Below, one piece after another: positions 57,680-64,000 of a stretch of 64,000 nt of DNA (position 1 is its first letter; each line of letters opens with the position of its first letter). The DNA lies in NCBI RefSeq assembly GCF_007096635.1, contig NZ_VKAA01000012.1, forward strand, positions 62,001 through 126,000. The letters run 5' to 3'. The DNA comes from Mycolicibacterium sp. 018/SC-01/001. GTDB lineage: Bacteria > Actinomycetota > Actinomycetes > Mycobacteriales > Mycobacteriaceae. The position numbers and the translations under genes are program-made. The notes below the pieces were generated by a model. It saw only the letters and a program-made list of their open reading frames with translations, was not told the DNA's origin and did not search any database.

Positions 57680-59848
57680 TCACAGCATGCAGCTGACGCA
57701 ATTTTCGACCTCAGTGCCCTGGAGCGCCATCTGCCGCAGCCGGATGTAGTACAGCGTCTTGATTCCCTTGCGCCAGGCGTAGATCTGCGCCTTGTTCACG
57801 TCGCGGGTGGTGGCGGTGTCCTTGAAGAACAGCGTCAGGCTCAACCCCTGATCCACGTGCTGGGTGGCCGCGGCGTAGGTGTCGATGATCTTCTCGTACC
57901 CGATCTCGTAGGCATCCTGGTAGTACTCCAGGTTGTCGTTGGTCAGGTACGGCGCCGGGTAGTAGACGCGACCGATCTTGCCTTCCTTGCGGATCTCGAT
58001 CTTGCTCGCCACCGGGTGGATCGAGCTGGTCGAGTGGTTGATGTAGCTGATCGATCCGGTCGGCGGAACCGCCTGCAGGTTCTGGTTGTAGACGCCGTGC
58101 TCCTGCACCGACTCCTTGAGCCGCTTCCAGTCGTCCTGGTTCGGGATGCGGATGCCGGCGTCGGCGAAGATCTGCCGCACCTTATCGGTGGCCGGCTCCC
58201 ACACCTGCTCGGTGTACTTGTCGAAGAACTCCCCTGACGCGTACTTCGAGCGCTCGAACCCACCGAAGGCCCGACCCCGTTCGATCGCAATGCGATTCGA
58301 CGCCCGCAGCGCGTGGTAGAGCACCGTGTAGAAGTACATGTTGGTGAAGTCCACTCCCTCGTCGGACCCGTAGAAGATCCGCTCCCGGGCGAGGTATCCG
58401 TGCAGGTTCATCTGTCCCAGGCCGATCGCGTGGGATTCGTTGTTGCCCTGCTCGATCGAGGGCACCGACGTGATCGAGGTCTGGTCGCTCACCGCGGTCA
58501 GCGCGCGGATGGACACCTCGATGGTCTGCGCGAAGTCCGGCGAATCCATGGCCTTGGCGATGTTCAGCGAGCCGAGGTTGCAGGAGATGTCCTTGCCGAC
58601 CTTGGAGTACGAGAGGTCGTCGTTGAACTCCGAGGGCGTGGACACCTGCAGAATTTCCGAGCACAGGTTGCTGTGGGTGATCTTGCCGTCGATGGGGTTG
58701 GCCCGATTCACCGTGTCCTCGAACATGATGTAGGGGTAACCGGATTCGAACTGCAGCTCGGCGAGGGTCTGGAAGAACTCGCGCGCCTTGATCTTCGTCT
58801 TGCGGATGCGCGCGTCGTCGACCATCTCGTAGTACTTCTCGGTCACCGAGATGTCGGCGAACGGCACGCCGTAGACGCGCTCGACGTCGTACGGCGAGAA
58901 CAGGTACATGTCCTCGTTGTTCTTGGCCAGCTCGAACGTGATGTCCGGAATCACCACACCCAGCGACAGCGTCTTGATGCGGATCTTCTCGTCGGCGTTC
59001 TCGCGCTTGGTGTCGAGGAACCGGTAGATGTCGGGATGGTGCGCATGCAGGTACACCGCGCCCGCCCCCTGGCGCGCGCCGAGCTGGTTGGCATAGGAGA
59101 ACGAGTCCTCGAGCAGCTTCATGATCGGGATGACACCCGAGCTCTGGTTCTCGATGTTCTTGATCGGCGCACCGTGCTCGCGAATGTTGGTCAGCAGCAA
59201 CGCCACTCCGCCGCCCCGCTTGGACAGCTGCAGCGCCGAGTTGATCGAGCGCCCGATCGACTCCATGTTGTCCTCGATGCGCAACAGGAAGCACGACACC
59301 GGCTCACCACGCTGCTTCTTGCCCGAGTTGAGGAACGTGGGCGTGGCCGGCTGGAAGCGGCCGTCCATGATCTCGTCGACCAGCTTCTCGGCCAATGTGG
59401 TGTCGCCGGAGGCCAGCGTCAGCGCGACCATCACCACGCGATCTTCGAAGCGCTCGAGGTAGCGCTTACCGTCGAACGTCTTGAGCGTGTACGACGTGTA
59501 GTACTTGAACGCGCCGAGGAACGTCGGGAAGCGGAACTTCTTCGCGTAGGCGCGGTCGAGCAGCGTCTTGACGAAGTTGCGCGAGTACTGGTCGAGCACC
59601 TCGCGCTCGTAGTAGTCCTTCTCGATCAGGTAATCGAGCTTCTCGTCCTGGCTGTGGAAGAAGACCGTGTTCTGGTTGACGTGCTGCAGGAAGTACTCCC
59701 GTGCCGCCTGGACGTCCTTGTCGAACTGGATCTTGCCGTCGGCGTCGTACAGATTCAGCATCGCGTTCAGGGCGTGGTAATCCATCTCGCCCGGGAGCGC
59801 GTGCACGCCGGTGGTTACAGGTTCTGCAGCTGTGACGGTTGGTGGCAC
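57680..59848 (-). CDS. nrdE: Ribonucleotide reductase class Ib large subunit NrdE
   Basis: Catalytic subunit that reduces ribonucleoside diphosphates to deoxyribonucleotides. The 722 residues include the active-site Cys of EPVSCFLLRIEDNMESIG and the thiyl-radical region SNLCSEILQVSTPSEFNDDL with CNLGSLNIAKAMDS. They end with ENCVSCML, the C-terminal Cys pair that is re-reduced by NrdH. The GTG at 59846-59848 lies inside nrdI (34-base overlap), preceded by the transcript of nrdI. It is last in nrdHIE. Confidence 0.97.
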   Translation of the reverse strand: MPPTVTAAEPVTTGVHALPGEMDYHALNAMLNLYDADGKIQFDKDVQAAREYFLQHVNQNTVFFHSQDEKLDYLIEKDYYEREVLDQYSRNFVKTLLDRAYAKKFRFPTFLGAFKYYTSYTLKTFDGKRYLERFEDRVVMVALTLASGDTTLAEKLVDEIMDGRFQPATPTFLNSGKKQRGEPVSCFLLRIEDNMESIGRSINSALQLSKRGGGVALLLTNIREHGAPIKNIENQSSGVIPIMKLLEDSFSYANQLGARQGAGAVYLHAHHPDIYRFLDTKRENADEKIRIKTLSLGVVIPDITFELAKNNEDMYLFSPYDVERVYGVPFADISVTEKYYEMVDDARIRKTKIKAREFFQTLAELQFESGYPYIMFEDTVNRANPIDGKITHSNLCSEILQVSTPSEFNDDLSYSKVGKDISCNLGSLNIAKAMDSPDFAQTIEVSIRALTAVSDQTSITSVPSIEQGNNESHAIGLGQMNLHGYLARERIFYGSDEGVDFTNMYFYTVLYHALRASNRIAIERGRAFGGFERSKYASGEFFDKYTEQVWEPATDKVRQIFADAGIRIPNQDDWKRLKESVQEHGVYNQNLQAVPPTGSISYINHSTSSIHPVASKIEIRKEGKIGRVYYPAPYLTNDNLEYYQDAYEIGYEKIIDTYAAATQHVDQGLSLTLFFKDTATTRDVNKAQIYAWRKGIKTLYYIRLRQMALQGTEVENCVSCML

Positions 59849-60261
59849 GTCTGGTCCTTCCAGAAGTCTTGTAATCCTGCGCGAACGGCGAACACATCGT
59901 CCGTCGTTCCCATGAGTTCGAACCTGTAGAGAAACGGGACGCCGCACTTGCGTGAGACGACCACGCCGGCATAGCCGAATTCGGCGCCGAAGTTGGTGTT
60001 GCCCGCGGCGATGACGCCGCGGATCAACGACCGGTTGTGTTCATTGTTGAGGAACGCGATGACCTGCTTGGGGACGTATCCCCCGCGGTCGGGATCGGGA
60101 CCGTTGGCATGCCCGCCTCCATAGGTGGGCAGCACCAGCACATAGGGCTCGTCGACCTGGATGCGCTCCCTCAGGGGGATGCGGATCGCGGGGAGTTCGA
60201 GCTTTTCGACGAACCGGTGCGTGTTCTCCGACACGCTGGAGAAGTAGACGAGGTTGCTCAC
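59815..60261 (-). CDS. nrdI: NrdI flavodoxin-like activator of NrdF
   Basis: FMN protein that supplies the oxidant used to assemble the manganese-tyrosyl radical of NrdF. The 148 residues start LVYFSSVSENTHRFVEKL and contain VLVLPTYGGGHANGPD, IAAGNTNFGAEFGYAG and KCGVPFLYRFELMGT, all typical of NrdI. Its 3' end overlaps the nrdE start by 34 bases. It lies 37 bases after nrdH. Confidence 0.95.
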   Translation of the reverse strand: MSNLVYFSSVSENTHRFVEKLELPAIRIPLRERIQVDEPYVLVLPTYGGGHANGPDPDRGGYVPKQVIAFLNNEHNRSLIRGVIAAGNTNFGAEFGYAGVVVSRKCGVPFLYRFELMGTTDDVFAVRAGLQDFWKDQTCHQPSQLQNL

Positions 60262-60298
60262 GCTCTTCTCCTCTCGGTCGATTCGTCGGGTGGGGTGT

Positions 60299-60550
60299 CT
60301 ATGCGGTGACGGCGGCCGCTGCGGCCAGGGCCTTGATGCGGTCCGGACGGAAGCCCGACCAGTGGTCGTTGCCGGCCACCACCACGGGCGCCTGCAGGTA
60401 ACCCAGCGCCATCACGTAGTCGCGCGCCTCGGCGTCGACGCTGATGTCGACGACCTCGTACACGACGCCCGCCTTGTCCAGCGCCTTGTAGGTGGCGTTG
60501 CACTGCACGCACGCGGGCTTGGTGTAGACGGTGACTGTCTGTGACGTCAT
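60299..60550 (-). CDS. nrdH: NrdH glutaredoxin-like redoxin
   Basis: Electron donor for NrdE, kept reduced by thioredoxin reductase. The 83 residues contain the redox pair Cys14-Val-Gln-Cys17 in TVYTKPACVQCNATYK, the family cis-Pro loop YLQAPVVVAG and DHWSGFRPDRIKAL, the WSGFRP motif typical of NrdH. It is the first gene of the nrdHIE operon, with NrdR-like boxes about 210-257 bases upstream. Confidence 0.95.
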   Translation of the reverse strand: MTSQTVTVYTKPACVQCNATYKALDKAGVVYEVVDISVDAEARDYVMALGYLQAPVVVAGNDHWSGFRPDRIKALAAAAAVTA

Positions 60551-60759
60551 GTGACGGGCTCCCCTCGAGAGAAAACTCAGCGAAAATTCTGTTACGACGA
60601 CCGGTGATTCCTGACCCCTGCGAGCCACTGCGCACGCCACCTCACGACCAGTTGACCGCCGATCGACACCCCTTGTCCTCAACGTCGAACCGAGGGAGGA
60701 CCTTCCCCTCAGCACCCCGTCGAGTTCAGATCGCGCCGTTCGTCGCTCTCCACCCTAAG

Positions 60760-60807
60760 GCACTAGATGTTGTGCCCCGTCAGTAGAGCACACACAACAT
60801 GGTCTTA
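60760..60807 (-). promoter_or_regulatory. Paired NrdR-like boxes of the nrdHIE operon
   Basis: GCACTAGATGTTGTGC (60760-60775) matches about 12 of 16 positions of the NrdR box. ACACAACATGGTCTTA (60792-60807) matches the left half well. The starts are 32 bp apart, as at nrdF. ATP/dATP-dependent repression by NrdR would link both operons; this is inferred from the known system. Confidence 0.7.
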
Positions 60808-60956
60808 ATAACACGTTTGGAATTTTCCCTGGTCGCCTCGGTGTGTCGCGCCCGATTCGGCGTGTCCCAGATCACAGCATCACCCTCCCGTCGTCGCATC
60901 GGCCCGTCATGTCGGTCTACCAGTTGCCACCGACAGATCCGGTTCGACACACACAC

Positions 60957-60994
60957 GACATCGCCCGGCCGTGCTGCGCAGGCCGGGCGATGTC
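60957..60994 (-). terminator. Hairpin terminator after the FMN reductase gene
   Basis: Perfect 14-bp stem (arm GACATCGCCCGGCC) with a 10-base loop, starting 22 bases past the stop of the FMN reductase gene. It is followed by a GT-rich stretch but no U-run. It is positioned to insulate nrdH control from upstream transcription. Confidence 0.75.
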
Positions 60995-61016
60995 AGAGCG
61001 TGTTCAGGCGGGCAGG

Positions 61017-61559
61017 TCAGCCGATCTCGGCGACCAACTTGCCGACGATGTCGCGGACCTTGTCCGCGACCTCGGCGTGCTCGCGGGGATGTTTCCCGTC
61101 GAGCGAGGAGGCCGGCAGCGAGAGCTCGAGGCCCTCCACCACCCGCGGCCCGGCGATGCCGAACGATTTGCGGGTCTCGTCATGGGCCCAGACACCGCCG
61201 TACTGGCCCAGCGCCGCACCCACCACGGCCAGCGGCTTGCCCTTGAGCGCGCCGTCACCGAAGGGCCGAGACAGCCAGTCGATCGCGTTCTTCAGCACGC
61301 CCGGGATGCTGCCGTTGTACTCGGGGGTGACCACCAGCGCAGCGTCAGCACGCGACGCCGCCTCACGCAATGCGACCACCGACTCCGGTGCCGAATCGTT
61401 GTCGATGTCCTCGTTGTAGAACGGGAGCTCGCCCAGGCGATCGAAACGTTCGAGCGCGACCCCGTCGGGCGCCACCTCGGCAGCCAGTTCAGCCAGCTGC
61501 CTGTTGACCGACTCCTTCCGCAAGCTGCCGACCAGGACCAGGATCGTGCTCTGCGCCAT
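61017..61559 (-). CDS. NADPH-dependent FMN reductase-family flavoprotein (Rv3054c-like)
   Basis: A 180-residue flavodoxin-fold oxidoreductase: the FMN-phosphate loop ILVLVGSLRKESVNRQLAEL, the second loop VVTPEYNGSIPGVLKNAIDW and FGDGALKGKPLAVVGAA match NADPH:FMN/quinone/azo reductases such as YieF/ChrR. It likely reduces flavins or quinones and may protect against redox-cycling compounds. It is divergent from a TetR gene with an operator-like palindrome between, so it is probably TetR-regulated. Confidence 0.9.
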   Translation of the reverse strand: MAQSTILVLVGSLRKESVNRQLAELAAEVAPDGVALERFDRLGELPFYNEDIDNDSAPESVVALREAASRADAALVVTPEYNGSIPGVLKNAIDWLSRPFGDGALKGKPLAVVGAALGQYGGVWAHDETRKSFGIAGPRVVEGLELSLPASSLDGKHPREHAEVADKVRDIVGKLVAEIG

Positions 61560-61601
61560 TTCGTCTCCTCGTGGATCGTTGTGCCGATACTCGCAGAGTT
61601 T

Positions 61602-61621
61602 AACCGGACTGCGGTCCGATT
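61602..61621. promoter_or_regulatory. Candidate TetR operator between FMN reductase and TetR genes
   Basis: A 20-bp imperfect palindrome with core CGGACTGCGGTCCG (one mismatched pair) and flanking A/T symmetry, in the 88-bp gap between the divergent genes. Only symmetry and position support it. Confidence 0.6.
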
Positions 61622-61647
61622 GATTCCGGCTGAGTTAAAGTTGCCAG

Positions 61648-62256
61648 GTGAGCGTCTCTGACGGTGTGACGACGCTGTCGGTCAGCGATTCGGGTCCCCC
61701 TGAACGGGGTGATGCCGCCCGCAACCGCGCGTTGCTGCTGGACGCCGCCCGCCGATTGGTGGCCGAGCACGGCGCCGAGGCCGTCACCACCGACGACATC
61801 GCCGCCGCGGCGGGTGTCGGCAAGGGCACGCTGTTCCGCCGGTTCGGCAGTCGTGCCGGGCTCATGATCGTGCTGCTCGACGAGGACGAGAAAGCCCAGC
61901 AGCAGGCCATCCTGTTCGGACCGCCACCCCTGGGCCCCGGCGCGGCTCCGCTGGACCGGTTGGTCGCCTACGGCCGCGAACGACTCGCCTTCGTCGACAC
62001 CCACCACGCCCTGCTCTCCGACGTGGGGCGGGATCCGCAGATGCGCTTCAACGCGCCGATGATGTTGCACCACCGCCACATTCGCGTGCTGCTCGAGGAG
62101 GGCGGCACCACCGGCGACCTCGACGCCCAGGCCACAGCGCTGCTGGCGCTGCTGGATGCCGACTACGTCCGGCACGAGACCGCCGACCGTGGCCGGACGC
62201 TGGCCCACCTCGGCGATGCGTGGGAGACGCTGGCCCGCAAGATCTGCGGAACATGA
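61648..62256 (+). CDS. TetR-family regulator (Rv3055-like)
   Basis: A 202-residue regulator: LLLDAARRLVAEHGAEAVTT and GVGKGTLFRRFGSRAGLMIV form the DNA-binding domain, followed by a helical ligand domain with QMRFNAPMMLHHRHIRVLLE. It starts at GTG. Its TGA overlaps the ATG of dinB2, so this TetR and the polymerase are translationally coupled. It probably controls the divergent FMN reductase gene and may also set dinB2 expression. Confidence 0.89.
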   Translation: MSVSDGVTTLSVSDSGPPERGDAARNRALLLDAARRLVAEHGAEAVTTDDIAAAAGVGKGTLFRRFGSRAGLMIVLLDEDEKAQQQAILFGPPPLGPGAAPLDRLVAYGRERLAFVDTHHALLSDVGRDPQMRFNAPMMLHHRHIRVLLEEGGTTGDLDAQATALLALLDADYVRHETADRGRTLAHLGDAWETLARKICGT

Positions 62257-63338
62257 CCGACGGAGGACAGTCCAGCGGGTGGATTCTGCACGTCGATCTG
62301 GACCAGTTCCTCGCCTCGGTCGAGTTGCGACGCCGCCCCGATCTGGCCGGCCTGCCCGTCATCGTCGGCGGCAATGGCGACCCGACCGAGGCGCGCAAGG
62401 TGGTCACCTGCGCGTCGTACGAGGCCCGCGCCCACGGCGTGCACGCCGGGATGCCGCTGCGCGTCGCCGCGCGCCGCTGCCCCGACGCGACGTTCCTGCC
62501 GTCCGACCCCGACGCCTACGACGCTGCCTCGGAAGAGGTGATGACAGCACTTCGCGACCTCGGTCATCCTGTCGAGGTGTGGGGGTGGGACGAGGCCTAT
62601 GTCGGCGCGGGCCAGGCCGACCCGTTCGCACTGGCCGGGCGGATCCAGGAGACCGTCACCGCCGAGACCGGACTCACCTGTTCGGTCGGCATCAGCGACA
62701 ACAAGCAGCGAGCCAAGGTGGCCACCGGCTTCGGCAAGCCGGGCGGGATCGCGGCGCTGACCGATGAGAACTGGATGGCGATGATGGGCGAGCGACCCGT
62801 CGACGCGCTGTGGGGAGTCGGCCCCAAGACCGCCAAGAAGCTTGCCGCGATGGGCATCACGACCGTCGCCGAGTTGGCCGGCACGGACGCCGAAGTGCTC
62901 ACCTCCGCGTTCGGCCCCACGACCGGATTGTGGATCCTGCTGCTCGCCAAGGGCGGGGGCGACACGACCGTCAGTGCCGCTGCGTGGGTTCCGCGCTCCC
63001 GCAGCCACGTCGTCACGTTCGCCGAGGACCTCACCGACCGGGCGGACATGTCGGCTGCGGTCACCGACCTCGCCCGGCGCACGCTGGCCGAGATCGTCGA
63101 GCAGCAGCGCGTGGTCTCCAGGGTGGCGGTCACCGTGCGCACCGCGACGTTCCACACCCGCACGAAGATCCGTACGCTGCCGGCACCGACCGTCGACGCC
63201 GCGACCGTCGTCGACGTGGCGCTCGCCCTGCTCGACGACTTCGACCTGACGCGTCCCGTCCGACTCCTCGGCGTCCGCCTCGAACTCTCGATGATCGACG
63301 TGGCAACCGGCGAGGTACCTGTCGGTGCCGGCAACTAG
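62253..63338 (+). CDS. dinB2: Y-family DNA polymerase IV DinB2 (DinP)
   Basis: Translesion polymerase of 361 residues. Catalytic acids are in ILHVDLDQFLASVE (Asp15) and EVWGWDEAYVGAG (Asp-Glu). The palm/finger block RKVVTCASYEARAHGVHAGM, the thumb helices (LWGVGPKTAKKLAAMGITTV) and a little-finger domain follow. At the position of the aromatic steric gate (the second Phe of the usual CFFA) this protein has Leu20. In mycobacterial DinB2 that Leu is known to allow ribonucleotide insertion. No C-terminal clamp-binding motif is evident. The ATG overlaps the TetR stop (ATGA). Confidence 0.93.
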   Translation: MTDGGQSSGWILHVDLDQFLASVELRRRPDLAGLPVIVGGNGDPTEARKVVTCASYEARAHGVHAGMPLRVAARRCPDATFLPSDPDAYDAASEEVMTALRDLGHPVEVWGWDEAYVGAGQADPFALAGRIQETVTAETGLTCSVGISDNKQRAKVATGFGKPGGIAALTDENWMAMMGERPVDALWGVGPKTAKKLAAMGITTVAELAGTDAEVLTSAFGPTTGLWILLLAKGGGDTTVSAAAWVPRSRSHVVTFAEDLTDRADMSAAVTDLARRTLAEIVEQQRVVSRVAVTVRTATFHTRTKIRTLPAPTVDAATVVDVALALLDDFDLTRPVRLLGVRLELSMIDVATGEVPVGAGN

Positions 63339-63349
63339 CGTCGCCTCTG

Positions 63350-64000
63350 ATGTTGCACACCATCGCCGTTCGCGGATACCGGTCACTGCGGGACCTCGTG
63401 GTGCCGCTGCGTCGGCTGACCGTCGTCACCGGCGCCAACGGCACCGGCAAGTCCTCGCTCTACCGTGCGCTTCGGTTGCTGGCCGACTGCGGCCGCGGCG
63501 AAGTGATCGGATCCTTCGCCCGGGAGGGCGGCGTCGAATCGGCGATGTGGGCGGGACCCGAGCATCTGAGCGGCGCCCGTCGCACCGGCGCCGCCCAGGG
63601 TGGCCGCCGAACCCGTTCCGTGTCCATCGAATTAGGTTTTGCCGCTGACGATTTCGGCTACCTGGTGGATTTCGGACTGCCCCAGGCGGTCGAGTCGGCA
63701 TTCACCCGCGATCCGGAGATCAAACGCGAGCTGGTCTTCGCCGGCCCGGTCGCCCGCCCGACGACCACGTTGGTGCGCCGCGTGCGCGGCATGGTCGAGG
63801 TCGCCGCCGAGGGCAGTCGCGGATTCGATGAGCTGTCGCGCAATCTGCCGCCGCACCGCAGCGTACTCGCGGAATGGGCAGGCGCCGCACCCGAACTCGT
63901 CATGGTCCGGGAACGGTTGCGGGACTGGCGGTTCTACGACGGCTTCCGGGCAGACGCCCACGCGCCGGCCCGGCAACCCCACGTCGGCACGCGCACACCG
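63350..64000 (+). CDS. AAA-family ATPase (RecF/SMC-like), N-terminal part
   Basis: Open frame of 217 codons running off the right edge. The N-terminus MLHTIAVRGYRSLRDLVVPL with Walker A VTGANGTGKSSLYRALRLLA is that of the AAA_21/OLD-like ATPases, where the ATPase head is split by a long insertion. The ABC-type signature and Walker B must lie beyond the window. Such proteins act as DNA-repair, defence or toxin-type ATPases, and the partner gene, if any, is not visible. It starts 11 bases after dinB2 and may be co-transcribed. Confidence 0.82.
   Translation, partial: MLHTIAVRGYRSLRDLVVPLRRLTVVTGANGTGKSSLYRALRLLADCGRGEVIGSFAREGGVESAMWAGPEHLSGARRTGAAQGGRRTRSVSIELGFAADDFGYLVDFGLPQAVESAFTRDPEIKRELVFAGPVARPTTTLVRRVRGMVEVAAEGSRGFDELSRNLPPHRSVLAEWAGAAPELVMVRERLRDWRFYDGFRADAHAPARQPHVGTRTP

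Larger units (their letters stand above)
60551..61016. other. Long intergenic region upstream of nrdH
   Basis: This 466-base gap has no convincing gene. It holds the nrdH leader, the paired NrdR-like boxes (60760-60807) beside A/T-rich bases such as GGTCTTAATAACACG that may be promoter elements, and the terminator of the FMN reductase gene (60957-60994). The long distance between the boxes and nrdH implies a leader of up to about 200 bases or additional control. Confidence 0.6.

Noticed and set aside
57680..59947. Using the upstream ORF start for nrdE at 59947.
   Set aside because: The extra residues are the wrong frame of nrdI and do not resemble NrdE; the GTG at 59848 gives the expected N-terminus.
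1..64000. CRISPR arrays, tRNA or rRNA genes, prophage or integrative elements.
   Set aside because: No regularly spaced repeats, no tRNA-like cloverleaf with conserved TTCGA loops, and no integrase, transposase or phage structural genes were seen on reading both strands.

Overview
The window looks like chromosomal DNA of a fast-growing mycobacterium (Mycolicibacterium type) or a close relative. It is GC-rich with strong third-position GC bias and frequent GTG starts. From memory of the Mycobacterium tuberculosis H37Rv gene order, most genes run in the order of the Rv3011c-Rv3056 interval: gatA-gatC, an ACT protein, ligA, a MetE-like protein, lpqA, mnmA, iscS, etfA/etfB, the methylglucose lipopolysaccharide (MGLP) genes, echA17, serB2, ctaD, fecB, adhC, the nrd genes and dinP/dinB2. 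No database search was run; names come from recognised sequence motifs and recalled homologues.

Layout. 1-4178: end of gatA, gatC, an ACT-domain protein, a HbpS/GlcG-like protein and ligA. 4369-9908: an acyl-CoA synthetase, an inserted PASTA-domain gene flanked by duplicated DNA, a MetE-like gene, a lipoprotein, and a TetR/SDR pair sharing two operators. 9927-18327: an antiporter, a secreted GH114-like protein, the tRNA thiolation pair mnmA-iscS, an acyltransferase pair and etfBA. 18519-30296: MGLP synthesis genes, a beta-propeller lipoprotein, a secreted TB22.2-like protein, two methyltransferase-fold proteins, a short enoyl-CoA hydratase, NUDIX, ABC ATPase and YczE. 30508-36331: a MocR regulator, serB, ctaD and fecB.

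36324-45698 is the largest accessory block. It is an eight-gene minus-strand operon encoding a complete oligopeptide-type ABC importer, a cysteine hydrolase, a lactonase-like metallo-hydrolase, a protein of unknown family and an IPNS-like 2-oxoglutarate/Fe(II) oxygenase, divergent from a TetR gene. Almost every junction overlaps or abuts. In M. tuberculosis, as I recall, fecB and adhC are adjacent, so this block appears inserted. It is the best candidate here for an undescribed uptake-and-catabolism system.

45814-64000: adhC, an APC permease, an aldo/keto reductase, the class Ib ribonucleotide reductase genes (nrdF, then nrdHIE) with paired NrdR-like boxes at both promoters, several TetR genes with divergent targets, a DNA-binding-less LysR-type protein beside a DUF5997 gene, an FMN reductase, the Y-family polymerase dinB2, and the start of an AAA ATPase cut by the window end. 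No tRNA, rRNA, CRISPR array, phage or complete insertion sequence was seen.
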